From assembly GCF_009806985.1 (NCBI RefSeq), contig NZ_WUAX01000005.1, forward strand, positions 333,373-397,372: a stretch of DNA of 64,000 nt, written 5' to 3'. The stretch is from Halorubrum sp. JWXQ-INN 858 (GTDB lineage: Archaea > Halobacteriota > Halobacteria > Halobacteriales > Haloferacaceae). The notes beneath the pieces were generated by a model. The model made no database searches, was not told where the DNA came from, and was given only the letters and a program-made list of their open reading frames with translations. Shown piece by piece: positions 1-7,958 of this stretch. A program made the translations under genes and the position numbers. Numbering within the stretch: position 1 is the stretch's first letter; each line of letters starts with the position of its first letter.

Positions 1-22
1 TGTCTCGAACCGCTCGTAAGCA

Positions 23-72
23 GCCGTGGCGTCCCGACCGATCGGAAGCGGCCGTGGCGTCCCGACCGATCG
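23..72. repeat. 22-bp direct repeat, two copies
   Basis: The segment GCCGTGGCGTCCCGACCGAT plus CG occurs identically at 23-44 and 51-72, a spacing of 28 bases. It lies upstream of the first gene. No function is evident; it could be an upstream regulatory duplication or a slippage product. Confidence 0.85.
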
Positions 73-138
73 TGAGCCGTCGGAGGTGAACCGGATTCAT
101 CCAGAACTGCTAACACGTTACACGACGTTTGAAACCGT

Positions 139-621
139 ATGTCACAACGGAGTGCGCGGTCCTGGCGTGCCGGTGCGGTCGCCGGCGCGACCGCCGGGGC
201 GGTCATGGGCGTCTTGTTACACGGGGTGTTGGGGCTGATGCCGACGATCGGCGCGCTCGTCGGCGTCGAGAGCGTGCTCGTCGGATGGCTCGTTCATCTG
301 TTCAACAGCACGCTGTTCGGCGGGCTGTTCGTCGCGCTGTTCGAGCGGCCGCTGTTCGACGACCTCCGGGCGGACGTCGGCGGCTACCTCTCGCTCGGAG
401 TGATCCACTCGGCGCTGCTCGGGCTGATCACGGGCGGGCTGTTGCTCCCGACGTCGCTGGCGCTCGCCGGGGCGACCGAACTCCCGATCCCGACGCTTCC
501 CCTTCCGGGCGTCACCGCCGATGCCGAGTTCGCGGCCGTGATCGCGATCGCACACGCGGTGTACGGACTGGTTCTCGGGCGGGTGTACGCCGCGCTCGTG
601 CTGCCGACCGACCGGCGCTGA
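139..621 (+). CDS. Small haloarchaeal membrane protein, function unknown
   Basis: A 160-residue hydrophobic protein with about four predicted membrane segments (roughly residues 10-35, 45-70, 82-105 and 130-152) joined by short Gly-rich turns. I recognise no catalytic motif. An early helix (GAVAGATAGAVMG) is Gly/Ala rich, as in glycine-zipper membrane proteins. The ATG at 139 is chosen because hydrophobicity begins shortly after it. The gene is isolated, with 130 bases before rtcB on the same strand. High GC3 and clean codon use in this frame support it being real. Function cannot be assigned from sequence. Confidence 0.75.
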   Translation: MSQRSARSWRAGAVAGATAGAVMGVLLHGVLGLMPTIGALVGVESVLVGWLVHLFNSTLFGGLFVALFERPLFDDLRADVGGYLSLGVIHSALLGLITGGLLLPTSLALAGATELPIPTLPLPGVTADAEFAAVIAIAHAVYGLVLGRVYAALVLPTDRR

Positions 622-751
622 CGGCTCCCGGGCAGCTCGTCGAGCGCTGATCTGACCGTCCCCTTTCCCGTTCAGGCGGCTCGCCGCGCCGCCACGCCGT
701 CCGTCCCCGCCGGACGCAACGCCCTTTTGTGGTGGCACCGAACGGTCGTGT

Positions 752-2260
752 ATGACTACGCGAGAGTTCGGCGGGATCCGGCTCGAGAAGGTACGCGAGC
801 ACGTCTGGGAGATCGCACGCGAGGGGGAGATGAACGTCGACGCGCGGGTCCTCGCCAGCGAGGAGCTGCTGTCCGAGATCGGAGAAGACAAGACGCTCCA
901 ACAGCTCCGAAACGCGACGCACCTCCCGGGGATCGTCGAGCCGGCGATCTGTATGCCCGACGGCCACCAGGGATACGGCTTTCCGGTCGGCGGCGTCGGC
1001 GCGATCGACACGGAAAACGGCTGTATCTCGCCCGGCGCGGTCGGCTACGACATCAACTGCGGCGTCCGGATGGTCCGAACCGACCTGACGTACGACGACG
1101 TCCGCGGGCACGAGGAGGAGCTCGTCGACGCGCTGTTCGAGGCGATCCCGTCGGGGCTCGGCGGGGGCGGGGTGATCGAGGGCGACGCCGACGCCATCGA
1201 GGGCGCGCTCGAACGCGGCGTCGAGTGGGCGATCGACGAAGGGTACGGGATCGAGTCCGACCTCGCCCACTGTGAGGACGAGGGGCGACGGGCCGACGCG
1301 CGCCCGGAGTACGTCTCACAGAAGGCGAAGGACCGGGGGCGGAACCAGATGGGGTCGCTCGGCTCCGGCAACCACTTCCTCGAGGTCCAACGCGTCACCG
1401 ACGTGTTCCGCGAGGAGGTCGCCGACGCCTACGGGCTCTCGGCGGGACAGATCGTCGTCCTGATCCACTGTGGAAGCCGCGGGCTCGGCCACCAGACGTG
1501 TAACGACTACCTCCGGCGGATCGAGAAGCGCCACGGGGACCTGCTGGCGTCGCTGCCGGACAAGGAGCTCGCGGCCGCGCCGGCGGGGTCCGAGCTCGCC
1601 GAGGAGTACTACGGCGCGATGGGCGCGTGTATCAACTTCGCATGGGTGAACCGGCAGCTGATCACCCACCGGACGCGGGCGGTGTTCGGCGACGTCTTCG
1701 ACGCCGACCCGATCGACGACCTCGGCATGGAGCTGCTGTACGACGTCGCCCACAACATCGCGAAAAAGGAGTCCCACGAGGTCGACGTCGGTCCGGACGG
1801 GCTCCCGACCGTCGCCGAGGACGCGGTCGACCGCGAGGAGCGCGAGCTCTACGTCCACCGAAAGGGCGCGACGCGCGCGTTCCCCGCCGGTCACGAGGAC
1901 GTACCGGAGGCGTACCGGTCGGTCGGCCAGCCCGTGATCATCCCCGGGAGCATGGGAGCGGGGTCGTACGTCCTCCGCGGCGGCGACGAGTCGATGACCG
2001 TCTCCTTCGGCTCCACGGCACACGGTGCGGGGCGACTGATGAGCCGGACGCAGGCGAAACAGGAGTTCTGGGGCGGCGACGTCCAGCGCGACCTCGAGGA
2101 CGGCCAGGCGATCTACGTGAAGGCCCAGTCGGGCGCGACCATCGCCGAGGAGGCCCCGGGAGTGTACAAGGACGTCGACGAGGTCGTCCGCGTCAGCGAC
2201 GACCTCGGCATCGGCGACAAGGTCGTCCGGACGTTCCCCGTCTGCAACGTTAAGGGGTGA
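752..2260 (+). CDS. rtcB: RNA-splicing ligase RtcB (3'-phosphate / 5'-OH joining)
   Basis: A 502-residue GTP- and metal-dependent RNA ligase that joins 2',3'-cyclic-phosphate (or 3'-phosphate) and 5'-OH ends, sealing tRNA exon halves after the archaeal splicing endonuclease cuts. The family signatures are present: PDGHQGYGFPVGG at 69-81, GYDINCGVR at 98-106 (metal-binding D100/C103), GNHFLE with H208, LIHCGSRG with H239, DVAHN with H334, and STAHGAGR with H424, which matches the histidine that carries GMP in characterised RtcB. The length is normal, with no intein. Its usual partner archease is encoded at 6676-7179, about 4.4 kb away on the other strand rather than adjacent. The start is the ATG at 752, with a T-rich element (CCCTTTTG) about 28 bases upstream consistent with a leaderless transcript. 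Confidence 0.97.
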   Translation: MTTREFGGIRLEKVREHVWEIAREGEMNVDARVLASEELLSEIGEDKTLQQLRNATHLPGIVEPAICMPDGHQGYGFPVGGVGAIDTENGCISPGAVGYDINCGVRMVRTDLTYDDVRGHEEELVDALFEAIPSGLGGGGVIEGDADAIEGALERGVEWAIDEGYGIESDLAHCEDEGRRADARPEYVSQKAKDRGRNQMGSLGSGNHFLEVQRVTDVFREEVADAYGLSAGQIVVLIHCGSRGLGHQTCNDYLRRIEKRHGDLLASLPDKELAAAPAGSELAEEYYGAMGACINFAWVNRQLITHRTRAVFGDVFDADPIDDLGMELLYDVAHNIAKKESHEVDVGPDGLPTVAEDAVDREERELYVHRKGATRAFPAGHEDVPEAYRSVGQPVIIPGSMGAGSYVLRGGDESMTVSFGSTAHGAGRLMSRTQAKQEFWGGDVQRDLEDGQAIYVKAQSGATIAEEAPGVYKDVDEVVRVSDDLGIGDKVVRTFPVCNVKG

Positions 2261-2318
2261 GCCGTCGCCTAGTGTCGACGCCCGATCGGTTCGCGCGGGC
2301 CGATCGGCCGTCGGTTCC

Positions 2319-2367
2319 GTATAAGCGCCTCGAGGGAACCTCCGTCCGCCCAGACCGTTTATAAGCG
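2319..2367 (+). promoter_or_regulatory. Two TATA-like boxes upstream of the Tat-signal protein
   Basis: GTATAAGCG at 2319-2327 and TTATAAGCG at 2359-2367 are near-identical archaeal TATA-like elements 40 bases apart. Neither sits the usual 22-30 bases from a start codon. A third AT-rich element (CCTTATCAAC) lies about 30 bases before the GTG at 2442. They could be tandem promoters giving longer leaders, or could drive a short non-coding RNA. Confidence 0.45.
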
Positions 2368-2441
2368 TCCCGACGACCGCCGCCGCTACGACGCCCCGCG
2401 ACCCCCGATCCCTTATCAACGATATCGCCGCAACCCGTTCC

Positions 2442-3152
2442 GTGACGATCCCATCCCTTAGTGACGGACGCGACGGCGCGACGGCCTCCAGACGAACGGT
2501 CCTCGGCGGGCTCGCCGCGCTCGTCGGTGCGACGGGTGCAGGGGTCGCGACGCTCGCGACCGCGTCCGATCCCGCGGCCGCCGTCGATGGCGACCCGGCC
2601 GCCTTCGAGATCGGCGACGCCCCGACCGTCACCAGCAACGACGGCCGCGTCGAGTCCGTGTTCTTCTCGCCCGAGCTCGACGTCTCGTGGACCGACTTCG
2701 GCGACGGGGTCGACGAGGTGACGCTCGTGCTCGCGGTCGGGAGCGACCGGGGCGTCGACCGGATCTACGAGGAGACGTTGACCGCGGTCGAGCCGGCTGC
2801 GACCCCGGGAGACGTGACCGCCGTCGCTTCCGGAGACCACGGCGACGCGGACGGGCACGCGGAGGACGGATCGGAACCCGACTTCGACGCCGTCCACGGC
2901 GGGATGACGGTCGCGTTCGACCGCGTGGACGCGACCGCACGGGGCGACGCCGTGACGAGCGGGGCGCTGAGCGACGCCGACCTCGTCGGGGGCGAGACCG
3001 CGACGACGACGCTGGACGTCGTCTACCGTGCGGACGTCGTCGGCGGGGACGACGCGGCGAGCGTCGTTCGGACGGCGGCGATCGATCTCTCGGTCACCAA
3101 CCCGGCGGGCGACGCGGCCGCCGGCGGGGTCGTCGACGTGGACGCCTCCTGA
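2442..3152 (+). CDS. Tat-signal secreted haloarchaeal protein, unknown function
   Basis: A 236-residue protein beginning at GTG 2442. Residues 16-45 have a twin-arginine-type signal (SRRTVLGGLAALVG) followed by an Ala-rich cleavage region (about 40-47), so export by the Tat pathway is likely. The mature part is acidic and predicted to be mostly beta strand, with a repeated pattern of alternating hydrophobic residues (DVSWTDF, EVTLVLAVG, TTTLDVVYRADV) resembling an immunoglobulin-like sandwich. There are no cysteines and no lipobox. I do not recognise the family. It stands alone between rtcB and a convergent thiamine-binding-type gene. Confidence 0.7.
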   Translation: MTIPSLSDGRDGATASRRTVLGGLAALVGATGAGVATLATASDPAAAVDGDPAAFEIGDAPTVTSNDGRVESVFFSPELDVSWTDFGDGVDEVTLVLAVGSDRGVDRIYEETLTAVEPAATPGDVTAVASGDHGDADGHAEDGSEPDFDAVHGGMTVAFDRVDATARGDAVTSGALSDADLVGGETATTTLDVVYRADVVGGDDAASVVRTAAIDLSVTNPAGDAAAGGVVDVDAS

Positions 3153-3211
3153 TCGGCCCCTGACGGGTGGATCGACGGTCGGCTTCGAGACGACCGTCGC
3201 CCGCGGGCCGG

Positions 3212-3523
3212 TCACCGGTCGCGTCTGGCCTCGCGACCGAGGTGCTCCTCGACGGCGGACACCTTCTCGCTCGCCGGCGCGTCCACCGTCCGTTTGTCGT
3301 CGATCTTGAGGACCGTGGAGACCCGGTCGGCGTCGACGGCCGCGTGGGCGGCCCCGACCGCGGCGAGGAGGGTGTCGACGTCGTCCGCCTCGATCACGGT
3401 CCCCATCGGGTTCGTCTCATAGCTCACGTCGAAGTCGTCGAGCGCGGCCACCGCCTTCGCGACCTCCGCGGACATGCTCCCCTCGATCACCGGTGCAACG
3501 CTCAACAGGGCGACGACGGTCAT
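3212..3523 (-). CDS. MTH1187/YqgV-type thiamine-binding-fold protein
   Basis: A 103-residue protein of the MTH1187/YkoF-like family (DUF77). These are ferredoxin-fold proteins that form dimers or tetramers and bind thiamine or related ligands in the cytosol. Supporting sequence: an MTVVALLSVAPV opening strand, EGSMSAEVAKAVAAL helix, the family hallmark YETNPMGTVIEA near residues 35-46, and a C-terminal strand carrying VSTVLKIDD. The start is the ATG at 3523, at the opening strand; 5' extensions lack coding character. It is convergent with the Tat-signal protein and may follow the hydrolase pair on the minus strand after a 79-base gap. The biological role is uncertain. Confidence 0.88.
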   Translation of the reverse strand: MTVVALLSVAPVIEGSMSAEVAKAVAALDDFDVSYETNPMGTVIEADDVDTLLAAVGAAHAAVDADRVSTVLKIDDKRTVDAPASEKVSAVEEHLGREARRDR

Positions 3524-3602
3524 GCCCACACGTACCGTCCTCAGGGACATAAAGGGCGGTCGCGGGCGACGGCTCGTCCGGTATCGGCGGGCGTCGGTGT
3601 CG

Positions 3603-4538
3603 CTACCGGTCGAGGGCGTCCCGTAGGAAGGAGAGCTGATGGCCGATCGCGGGCTCGAAGTCCTCGCCGAACGGCGAGAAGTGATCAGCGGGCATCGATA
3701 CCACGGTCCCGCTGGACAGCTCCCCCGCGGCGTCGACGACCGCCTCGGCCGGCACGATCGGGTCATCGGTCCCCGCCAGCAACAGCGTCGGCGCACGGAT
3801 CTCGGCGAGGCGGCCGACGGGCCGGTAGTTCACGATCCCCAGCAGCGACCGCGCGGGCGTCTCGTTTCGCCACGTCGACTCGCGATCGACCAGGTCGAGG
3901 TACCCCCGCTGGGTTCCGGGCTCGGTGATCGCCGCGAGCTCCTCGCTCCCGCCGACGATCGGGACCGTCCGTCCACGCCCGAGACGATGGCCGAGCAGGT
4001 CGCGCATCCCGGCTGCGCCCGCTCGAGCGACGTACCGAGCCCCGCGAGCCGACACGATCGACCGCGCGTCGAGGACGGGCGTCACCGCGATCACGGCGTC
4101 GACGTCCCGTCGCTCGGCGGCGAGCGTGAGGGCGTGTGCGGCCGACAGCGACGCGCCCCACAGGATCAGGTCGTTGCCGACGGCGTCGACCCGATCGAGA
4201 CGGTCGATCGCGGCGGCGTAATCCGCCCGCTGGCCGGCGGGGTCGACGAGCTGTTCGTCGCCGTCGGAGCCGCCGAACCCGCGGTAGTCGAACAGCAGGG
4301 CCGCGTATCCCGCGTCGGCGAGCCGCTCGGCGATCGCCGGGTAGCCGAAGGTCCGCTCCGCGCCGAGCCCGGGCCCCATCACGACGACCGGCGGGTCGTC
4401 GTCGCCGCCCGGGAGGTACAGCCTCCCGCGACAGGTGTCCCCGTCGCTTTCGAACGCGATCGACCGGGTTGCGAACCGCTCGCGCGGAGGACGATCGAGG
4501 CGTCGCTGCGCGCGGTTCACCGGCGTTCGCCGCGTCAC
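3603..4538 (-). CDS. Alpha/beta hydrolase, serine type
   Basis: A 311-residue alpha/beta hydrolase. The GTG at 4538 overlaps the TGA of the upstream gene (GTGA), so translation is probably coupled; the upstream extension is Arg-rich noise. The N-terminal strand leads to an oxyanion-type loop (VVVMGPGLGAERTF), then LLFDYRGFGGSDG. The nucleophile elbow reads WGASLSAAHA, i.e. G-x-S-x-S, with Ser in the expected place. The acid is likely the Asp in AGTDDPIVPAE, and the His is in MPADHFSPFG near the C-terminus, so a full Ser-Asp-His triad is present. There is no signal peptide, so it is probably cytosolic. The substrate is unknown; esterase or dienelactone-hydrolase-like activity would fit. TATA signals are not visible, matching a second gene in an operon. 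Confidence 0.85.
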   Translation of the reverse strand: MTRRTPVNRAQRRLDRPPRERFATRSIAFESDGDTCRGRLYLPGGDDDPPVVVMGPGLGAERTFGYPAIAERLADAGYAALLFDYRGFGGSDGDEQLVDPAGQRADYAAAIDRLDRVDAVGNDLILWGASLSAAHALTLAAERRDVDAVIAVTPVLDARSIVSARGARYVARAGAAGMRDLLGHRLGRGRTVPIVGGSEELAAITEPGTQRGYLDLVDRESTWRNETPARSLLGIVNYRPVGRLAEIRAPTLLLAGTDDPIVPAEAVVDAAGELSSGTVVSMPADHFSPFGEDFEPAIGHQLSFLRDALDR

Positions 4539-4981
4539 GCGTCGGACACCTCCCGATCGTCGCTCGGGCCGTCGTCCGGGCCATCCTCGTTCGGGCCGCC
4601 CTCCGGACCATCGTCGTTTGTGTCGTCCTCCGCATCGACGTGTGACACCGTGTGTAGCACCCGCGTCGAGAACGCCGTCTCCGTCAGGTCGTCGTCGATC
4701 AGCGCCTCGAACCAGTCGCCCTCGGCGGTCCACGTTCCGAGGGGATCGCCGGGCGATCGGACGACGGTCGCCTCGACGCGAACGGGGTCCCACGCGCCGG
4801 CGTCCGCCCGGTCGAGGAGCGCGTTGAGGGCCCGCCCGATCTCACGGCGATGCACCTCCCGCCCGGGAAACGCCGTCATGTACGTCAGCTCCAGCGGCTC
4901 GCCGCCGTCGAGCGACTCGACGCTGATGCCGTAGCTCCGGAGCGTCGGCTCCACCCCTGCCGCGGACTCGTCGCCGGTCAT
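4535..4981 (-). CDS. Conserved haloarchaeal protein (DUF5813-like), unknown function
   Basis: A 148-residue acidic protein starting at ATG 4981. It contains a mixed alpha/beta core (LELTYMTAFPGREVHRREIG, then VRVEATVV, WFEALIDDDL) and ends in a Gly/Asp/Asn/Pro-rich tail of degenerate 5-7 residue repeats (EGGPNEDGPDDGP). No catalytic motif is visible. It is the first gene of a two-gene minus-strand operon with the alpha/beta hydrolase, which it overlaps by four bases. I associate it loosely with a haloarchaeal domain of unknown function (DUF5813), without certainty. Confidence 0.7.
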   Translation of the reverse strand: MTGDESAAGVEPTLRSYGISVESLDGGEPLELTYMTAFPGREVHRREIGRALNALLDRADAGAWDPVRVEATVVRSPGDPLGTWTAEGDWFEALIDDDLTETAFSTRVLHTVSHVDAEDDTNDDGPEGGPNEDGPDDGPSDDREVSDA

Positions 4982-5386
4982 ACGGATCGGTTGACGGCGT
5001 GGGATAAATCGGTACCGGCGTGTCCGCGCGTCCAACGACGCCGCTGCCGGTCGATGGGCGCCGTTCACAAAAGCCGCGGGCGGGGCCGTCATGGAAGACG
5101 GTTGAATCGGTTCTGTCAGAGGCACACGATCGTCCCGCGCGGCCGGATAACCCTCCGGCGTGTACGCACATAAACGCTCGGTGAACTGAATTTCGGTCGT
5201 CCGAGTTACAGGACGCCCCGGACCCGTCGTCGACGCTGCCGATGCCGTCGACGCTGCCGATGCCGTCGACGCTGCCGACGCCGTCGACGCCACGATCACA
5301 CCCGGGATGCCGCCGAAATCGTCTCCCCCACGCGGCCCTCTCGCTCGCGCGGAACGGTTTTTACGCCGCCGGGAACAACCCGCACC
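4982..5386. other. 405-base intergenic region without a convincing gene
   Basis: This divergent spacer lies between the hydrolase operon (minus) and yqeC (plus). Both strands have open frames, but they are low-complexity and lack haloarchaeal protein composition. It contains an 18-base tandem repeat (5226-5291). A TTTTTAC element at about 5355 lies roughly 28 bases before the yqeC start and is a reasonable TATA box. Confidence 0.6.
5226..5291. repeat. 18-bp tandem repeat (about 3.7 units)
   Basis: The unit GCCGATGCCGTCGACGCT repeats at 5238-5255, 5256-5273 and 5274-5291 (last copy with two changes), preceded by a partial copy from 5226. Each unit carries GTCGAC. It lies in a non-coding spacer; minisatellite-like. 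Confidence 0.9.
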
Positions 5387-6199
5387 ATGGAACTCGTCGA
5401 GGCGCTCCGGGCCGAGGGGGCCGCGCTCGCGGTCGTCGGCGCGGGCGGGAAGAAGACCACGATGTACGCGCTCGCGGGGAGGGTTCCCCGGGCGGTCGTG
5501 ACCGCGACCGTCAGGATCCCGATCTTCGACGCGGAGGTGGCCACGCTCCGCGTGACCGACGACCCGACCGCGGCCGTTCGGGGAGCGAACCGCGGCGCGT
5601 TCCCCCTCGGGCTGGTGCCGGAACGCGACCGCGAGGACCGCTACCGCGGCTACGAACCCGAAACCGTCGATCGGTTGATACGGGCCCACGACGGAGCGGT
5701 ACTGATAAAAGCGGACGGCGCACGGGTCCGCGATTTCAAGGCCCCGAACGCGTCGGAGCCGCGGATCCCGGACGCGGTCGACGTGGTGGTGCCCATCGTC
5801 TCCGCCGGGGTCGTCGGCGAGCCGCTGACCGACGAACTCGTTCACCGTCCGGAGCGCGTCGTTCGGGTGGCCCGCGCCGCGGGCGTCGACGCCGCGCTCG
5901 GGGAGCCGATCACGCCGGCGCTTATCGGCGCAGTGCTCGCGAGCCCCGACGGCGGGTGCAAGGGCGTTCCGGAGGGAGCGACGGTGATCCCCCTCATCAA
6001 CAAGGTCGACGACCCCGAGCGCGAGGCGGACGGGCGAGCGATCGCCGACGCGATCCGGTCACGGCTTCGCGACCCGCGTGCCGTCGACGACGGGCCGGCC
6101 GCGGACGTCGACGACGGGTCGGACGCGGACGTCGACGTTCCACACGTCGTTCTCGGGCGGCTGATGGACGGGGCCGTGGTCGCGACGGTGCCGGTGTAG
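5387..6199 (+). CDS. yqeC: YqeC-like protein (putative selenium-dependent hydroxylase accessory protein)
   Basis: A 270-residue protein matching the YqeC family, described in bacteria as an accessory factor for selenium-dependent molybdenum hydroxylases. It has an N-terminal P-loop-like G-A-G-G-K-K-T-T motif at about residues 20-27, strand VLIKADGARVRDFKAP in the middle, VPIVSAGVVGEPLTDE, and INKVDDPE near 205, which resembles a GTPase-type N-K-x-D base-recognition motif. A short Asp-rich insertion lies near 230-245. No selenium genes are visible nearby; the two moeA genes at 46-50 kb show molybdenum-cofactor synthesis. In an archaeon it more likely serves molybdenum-cofactor maturation or another GTP-dependent role. 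The start is the ATG at 5387 with a TATA-like element about 28 bases upstream. Confidence 0.85.
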   Translation: MELVEALRAEGAALAVVGAGGKKTTMYALAGRVPRAVVTATVRIPIFDAEVATLRVTDDPTAAVRGANRGAFPLGLVPERDREDRYRGYEPETVDRLIRAHDGAVLIKADGARVRDFKAPNASEPRIPDAVDVVVPIVSAGVVGEPLTDELVHRPERVVRVARAAGVDAALGEPITPALIGAVLASPDGGCKGVPEGATVIPLINKVDDPEREADGRAIADAIRSRLRDPRAVDDGPAADVDDGSDADVDVPHVVLGRLMDGAVVATVPV

Positions 6200-6257
6200 G
6201 GGGCGTCCGTCGGCCGGAGTCGAACGCTTCAAGTATTCGCTGGCTGTTCGTATCCGT

Positions 6258-6629
6258 ATGAAAGACCAGGGTGGCTCCACGCGCAAGCGCACCGGCGGTC
6301 GACTGAAGCACGCATCGAAGAAGAGCCGACACCAGCTCGGCCGCGAACCCGCCGAGACGACGGTCGGCGAGACTCGTGTCCAGTACATTGACTCCCGCGG
6401 CAACGAGTCGAAGGTCCGCGCGCTCTCGACGAACGTCGCGCAGGTCGCCGACGGCGACAGCGTCGTCGAGGCGGAGATCGAGGACGTCGTCGAGAACCCC
6501 TCGAACGTCAACTACGTGCGACGGAACATCATCACGAAGGGGGCCGTCATCGAGACGTCCGCGGGCCGCGCGCGCGTCACCTCCCGTCCCGGCCAGACCG
6601 GCGGCGTCAACGCCGTCCTCATCGAGTAA
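6258..6629 (+). CDS. rps8e: 30S ribosomal protein S8e
   Basis: The complete 123-residue archaeal S8e, a small-subunit protein absent from bacteria. It begins MKDQGGSTRKRTGGRL, a basic rRNA-binding tail, followed by the beta-barrel core containing YIDSRGNESKVRAL and NVNYVRRNIITKGAVIET, and ends with the conserved SRPGQTGGVNAVLIE. Length and sequence are typical of haloarchaea. TTCAAGTA at about 6228-6235 lies roughly 25 bases before the ATG, fitting a leaderless transcript. It is downstream of yqeC and convergent with archease. Confidence 0.98.
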   Translation: MKDQGGSTRKRTGGRLKHASKKSRHQLGREPAETTVGETRVQYIDSRGNESKVRALSTNVAQVADGDSVVEAEIEDVVENPSNVNYVRRNIITKGAVIETSAGRARVTSRPGQTGGVNAVLIE

Positions 6630-6675
6630 CGTCGCCGAAGACGTTTCACGCCGTTCCCGCCCGCCGAGCCGCGGC

Positions 6676-7179
6676 TCAGACGTCGAAGACGACGTAGGCG
6701 TACCAGCCGCCGTCACGCTCCTCGAGGGCCATCTCCGAGTACGTGACCGCCTTGATCTCCCGTGCGGCGACGTCCGAAAGGGGAACGCCCCGGGCACTCC
6801 CCGTCACCCTCCACCCGTCGGGGTCGGCGACGGCTCCGTCATCGTTTCCGGTCGCACCCGCACCGTCTCCGGTCGCTCCGTCATCGTTTCCGGCCGCTCC
6901 CGTACCGTCTCCGGTCGGCTCGTGGACGGTACACCGGTGCTCGGCGGGGAGCACCGAGCGGACGTCACGCTCGTAGACGAGCTGGTCGAGGTAATCGAAC
7001 AGCAGCGCCTCGCGCCCCTCGGCGCTCACCTCGACCGCGAACCGCTCGCCGGTTTCGGGGACCGACTCACAGCTCGCGGCGGTGAACCCCTCGGCGACCG
7101 CCTCGAACACGCCCGACAGCGTGGGTGCGGTGGCCTCGACGGCGACGTCGGCCGTGTGATCGCGGAGTTCGTAGCTCAC
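6676..7179 (-). CDS. Archease, RtcB-activating protein
   Basis: A 167-residue archease, the small metal-binding partner that speeds guanylylation and turnover of RtcB ligase in tRNA splicing. Hallmarks: the N-terminal YELRDHTADVAVEA (metal-ligand His/Asp), LLFDYLDQLVYERD in the middle and the C-terminal EIKAVTYSEMALEE with WYAYVVFDV. Family members are usually about 140 residues. The excess is a Gly/Ala/Asn/Asp insertion of two 14-residue repeats between the two halves (DNA repeats near 6835-6918). The GTG at 7179 places the first strand at the N-terminus; an ATG at 7242 would add 21 basic residues and is less likely. It is convergent with rps8e. Confidence 0.95.
   Translation of the reverse strand: MSYELRDHTADVAVEATAPTLSGVFEAVAEGFTAASCESVPETGERFAVEVSAEGREALLFDYLDQLVYERDVRSVLPAEHRCTVHEPTGDGTGAAGNDDGATGDGAGATGNDDGAVADPDGWRVTGSARGVPLSDVAAREIKAVTYSEMALEERDGGWYAYVVFDV
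6835..6918 (-). repeat. 42-bp in-frame tandem repeat inside archease
   Basis: Two near-identical 42-base units encode the 14-residue sequence pattern GDGxGAxGNDDGAx twice. The repeat expands a surface loop between the two conserved halves of archease and keeps the reading frame. Confidence 0.8.
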
Positions 7180-7328
7180 GTCCGGTCGATTCGGGCGCGG
7201 CCGGTTTCGGTGTTTCCATCGCGGCGCTCCACCTGCCAGCATCAGCGGGCATGCCGCCGTGGGCGTGGCCGTCGACGCTGACGCGGGGGCGGTGGAGTTA
7301 TATCCTGTACGGGTGTTATCTCGTTTCA

Positions 7329-7802
7329 GTGAGTATCAACGTGGAGGCGCGTACGGACCCGCCAGGGGACGCCGCCCACGTCGTCGAGGCGTGGGACCTC
7401 AAAGAGCGGATCCGTCGCGAGGAGGGCGTGCTCCAACAGCGCCGCGGCTTCTTTACGGACGCGTACCGACGATCGACGACCCACCTCCTCTACGAGGACG
7501 ACGCGCTCGTCGCGTTTGCGTCGATACGACGTGACGGGTACGTGCTCTTTCTCGCGGTCGCCCCCGACTGCCGCGGCCGGGGGTACGGGGAGCGACTGAT
7601 CGCCGACGCCGCCGCGGACCACCGGTCGATCGGGTGTCACGCCCGGACGACGAACGAGCCCGCGCTCGGCTTCTACGACCACCTCGGCTTCGAGGTGATC
7701 CGCCGGATCGACGGCTACTACGAGGACGGCGGCGACGCCTACTACCTGAAGCTCGGCGGCCAGACGCTTCGCGACCGGCTCTCCGAGTTCGTCCGCCGGT
7801 AA
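7329..7802 (+). CDS. GNAT family N-acetyltransferase
   Basis: A 157-residue Gcn5-related acetyltransferase. The acetyl-CoA-binding motif reads CRGRGYGERLI (R/Q-x-x-G-x-G/A), preceded by strand YVLFLAVAP and followed by HARTTNEPALGFYDHLGFEVIRR, the usual end of the fold in which a Tyr acts as general acid. The GTG at 7329 is chosen because the protein from there fits the family length; upstream residues are non-conserved. TTATATCC at about 7300 could be its TATA element. The gene is divergent from archease, and its substrate is unknown. A RimI-like protein acetylase or small-molecule acetylase would both fit. Confidence 0.88.
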   Translation: MSINVEARTDPPGDAAHVVEAWDLKERIRREEGVLQQRRGFFTDAYRRSTTHLLYEDDALVAFASIRRDGYVLFLAVAPDCRGRGYGERLIADAAADHRSIGCHARTTNEPALGFYDHLGFEVIRRIDGYYEDGGDAYYLKLGGQTLRDRLSEFVRR

Positions 7803-7815
7803 CCCGACGGGACGG

Positions 7816-7911
7816 CGGTACGTTCGACGGGACGAGCGACGGGACAACGGTACGTCCGACGGGACGAGCGACGAGACAGCGGTACGTCCGACGGGACGAG
7901 CGACGAGGTGA
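7816..7911. repeat. 32-bp tandem repeat, three copies
   Basis: Units at 7816-7847, 7848-7879 and 7880-7911 share CGGTACGTCCGACGGGACGA followed by GCGACG. The array starts about 13 bases after the GNAT stop codon and ends about 48 bases before the HMG-CoA reductase start, so it occupies most of the spacer. Confidence 0.92.
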
Positions 7912-7958
7912 CCGCCGGAACCGACAGCCATTAGCGCCCGCCGCGAGGAGACGGGTCT

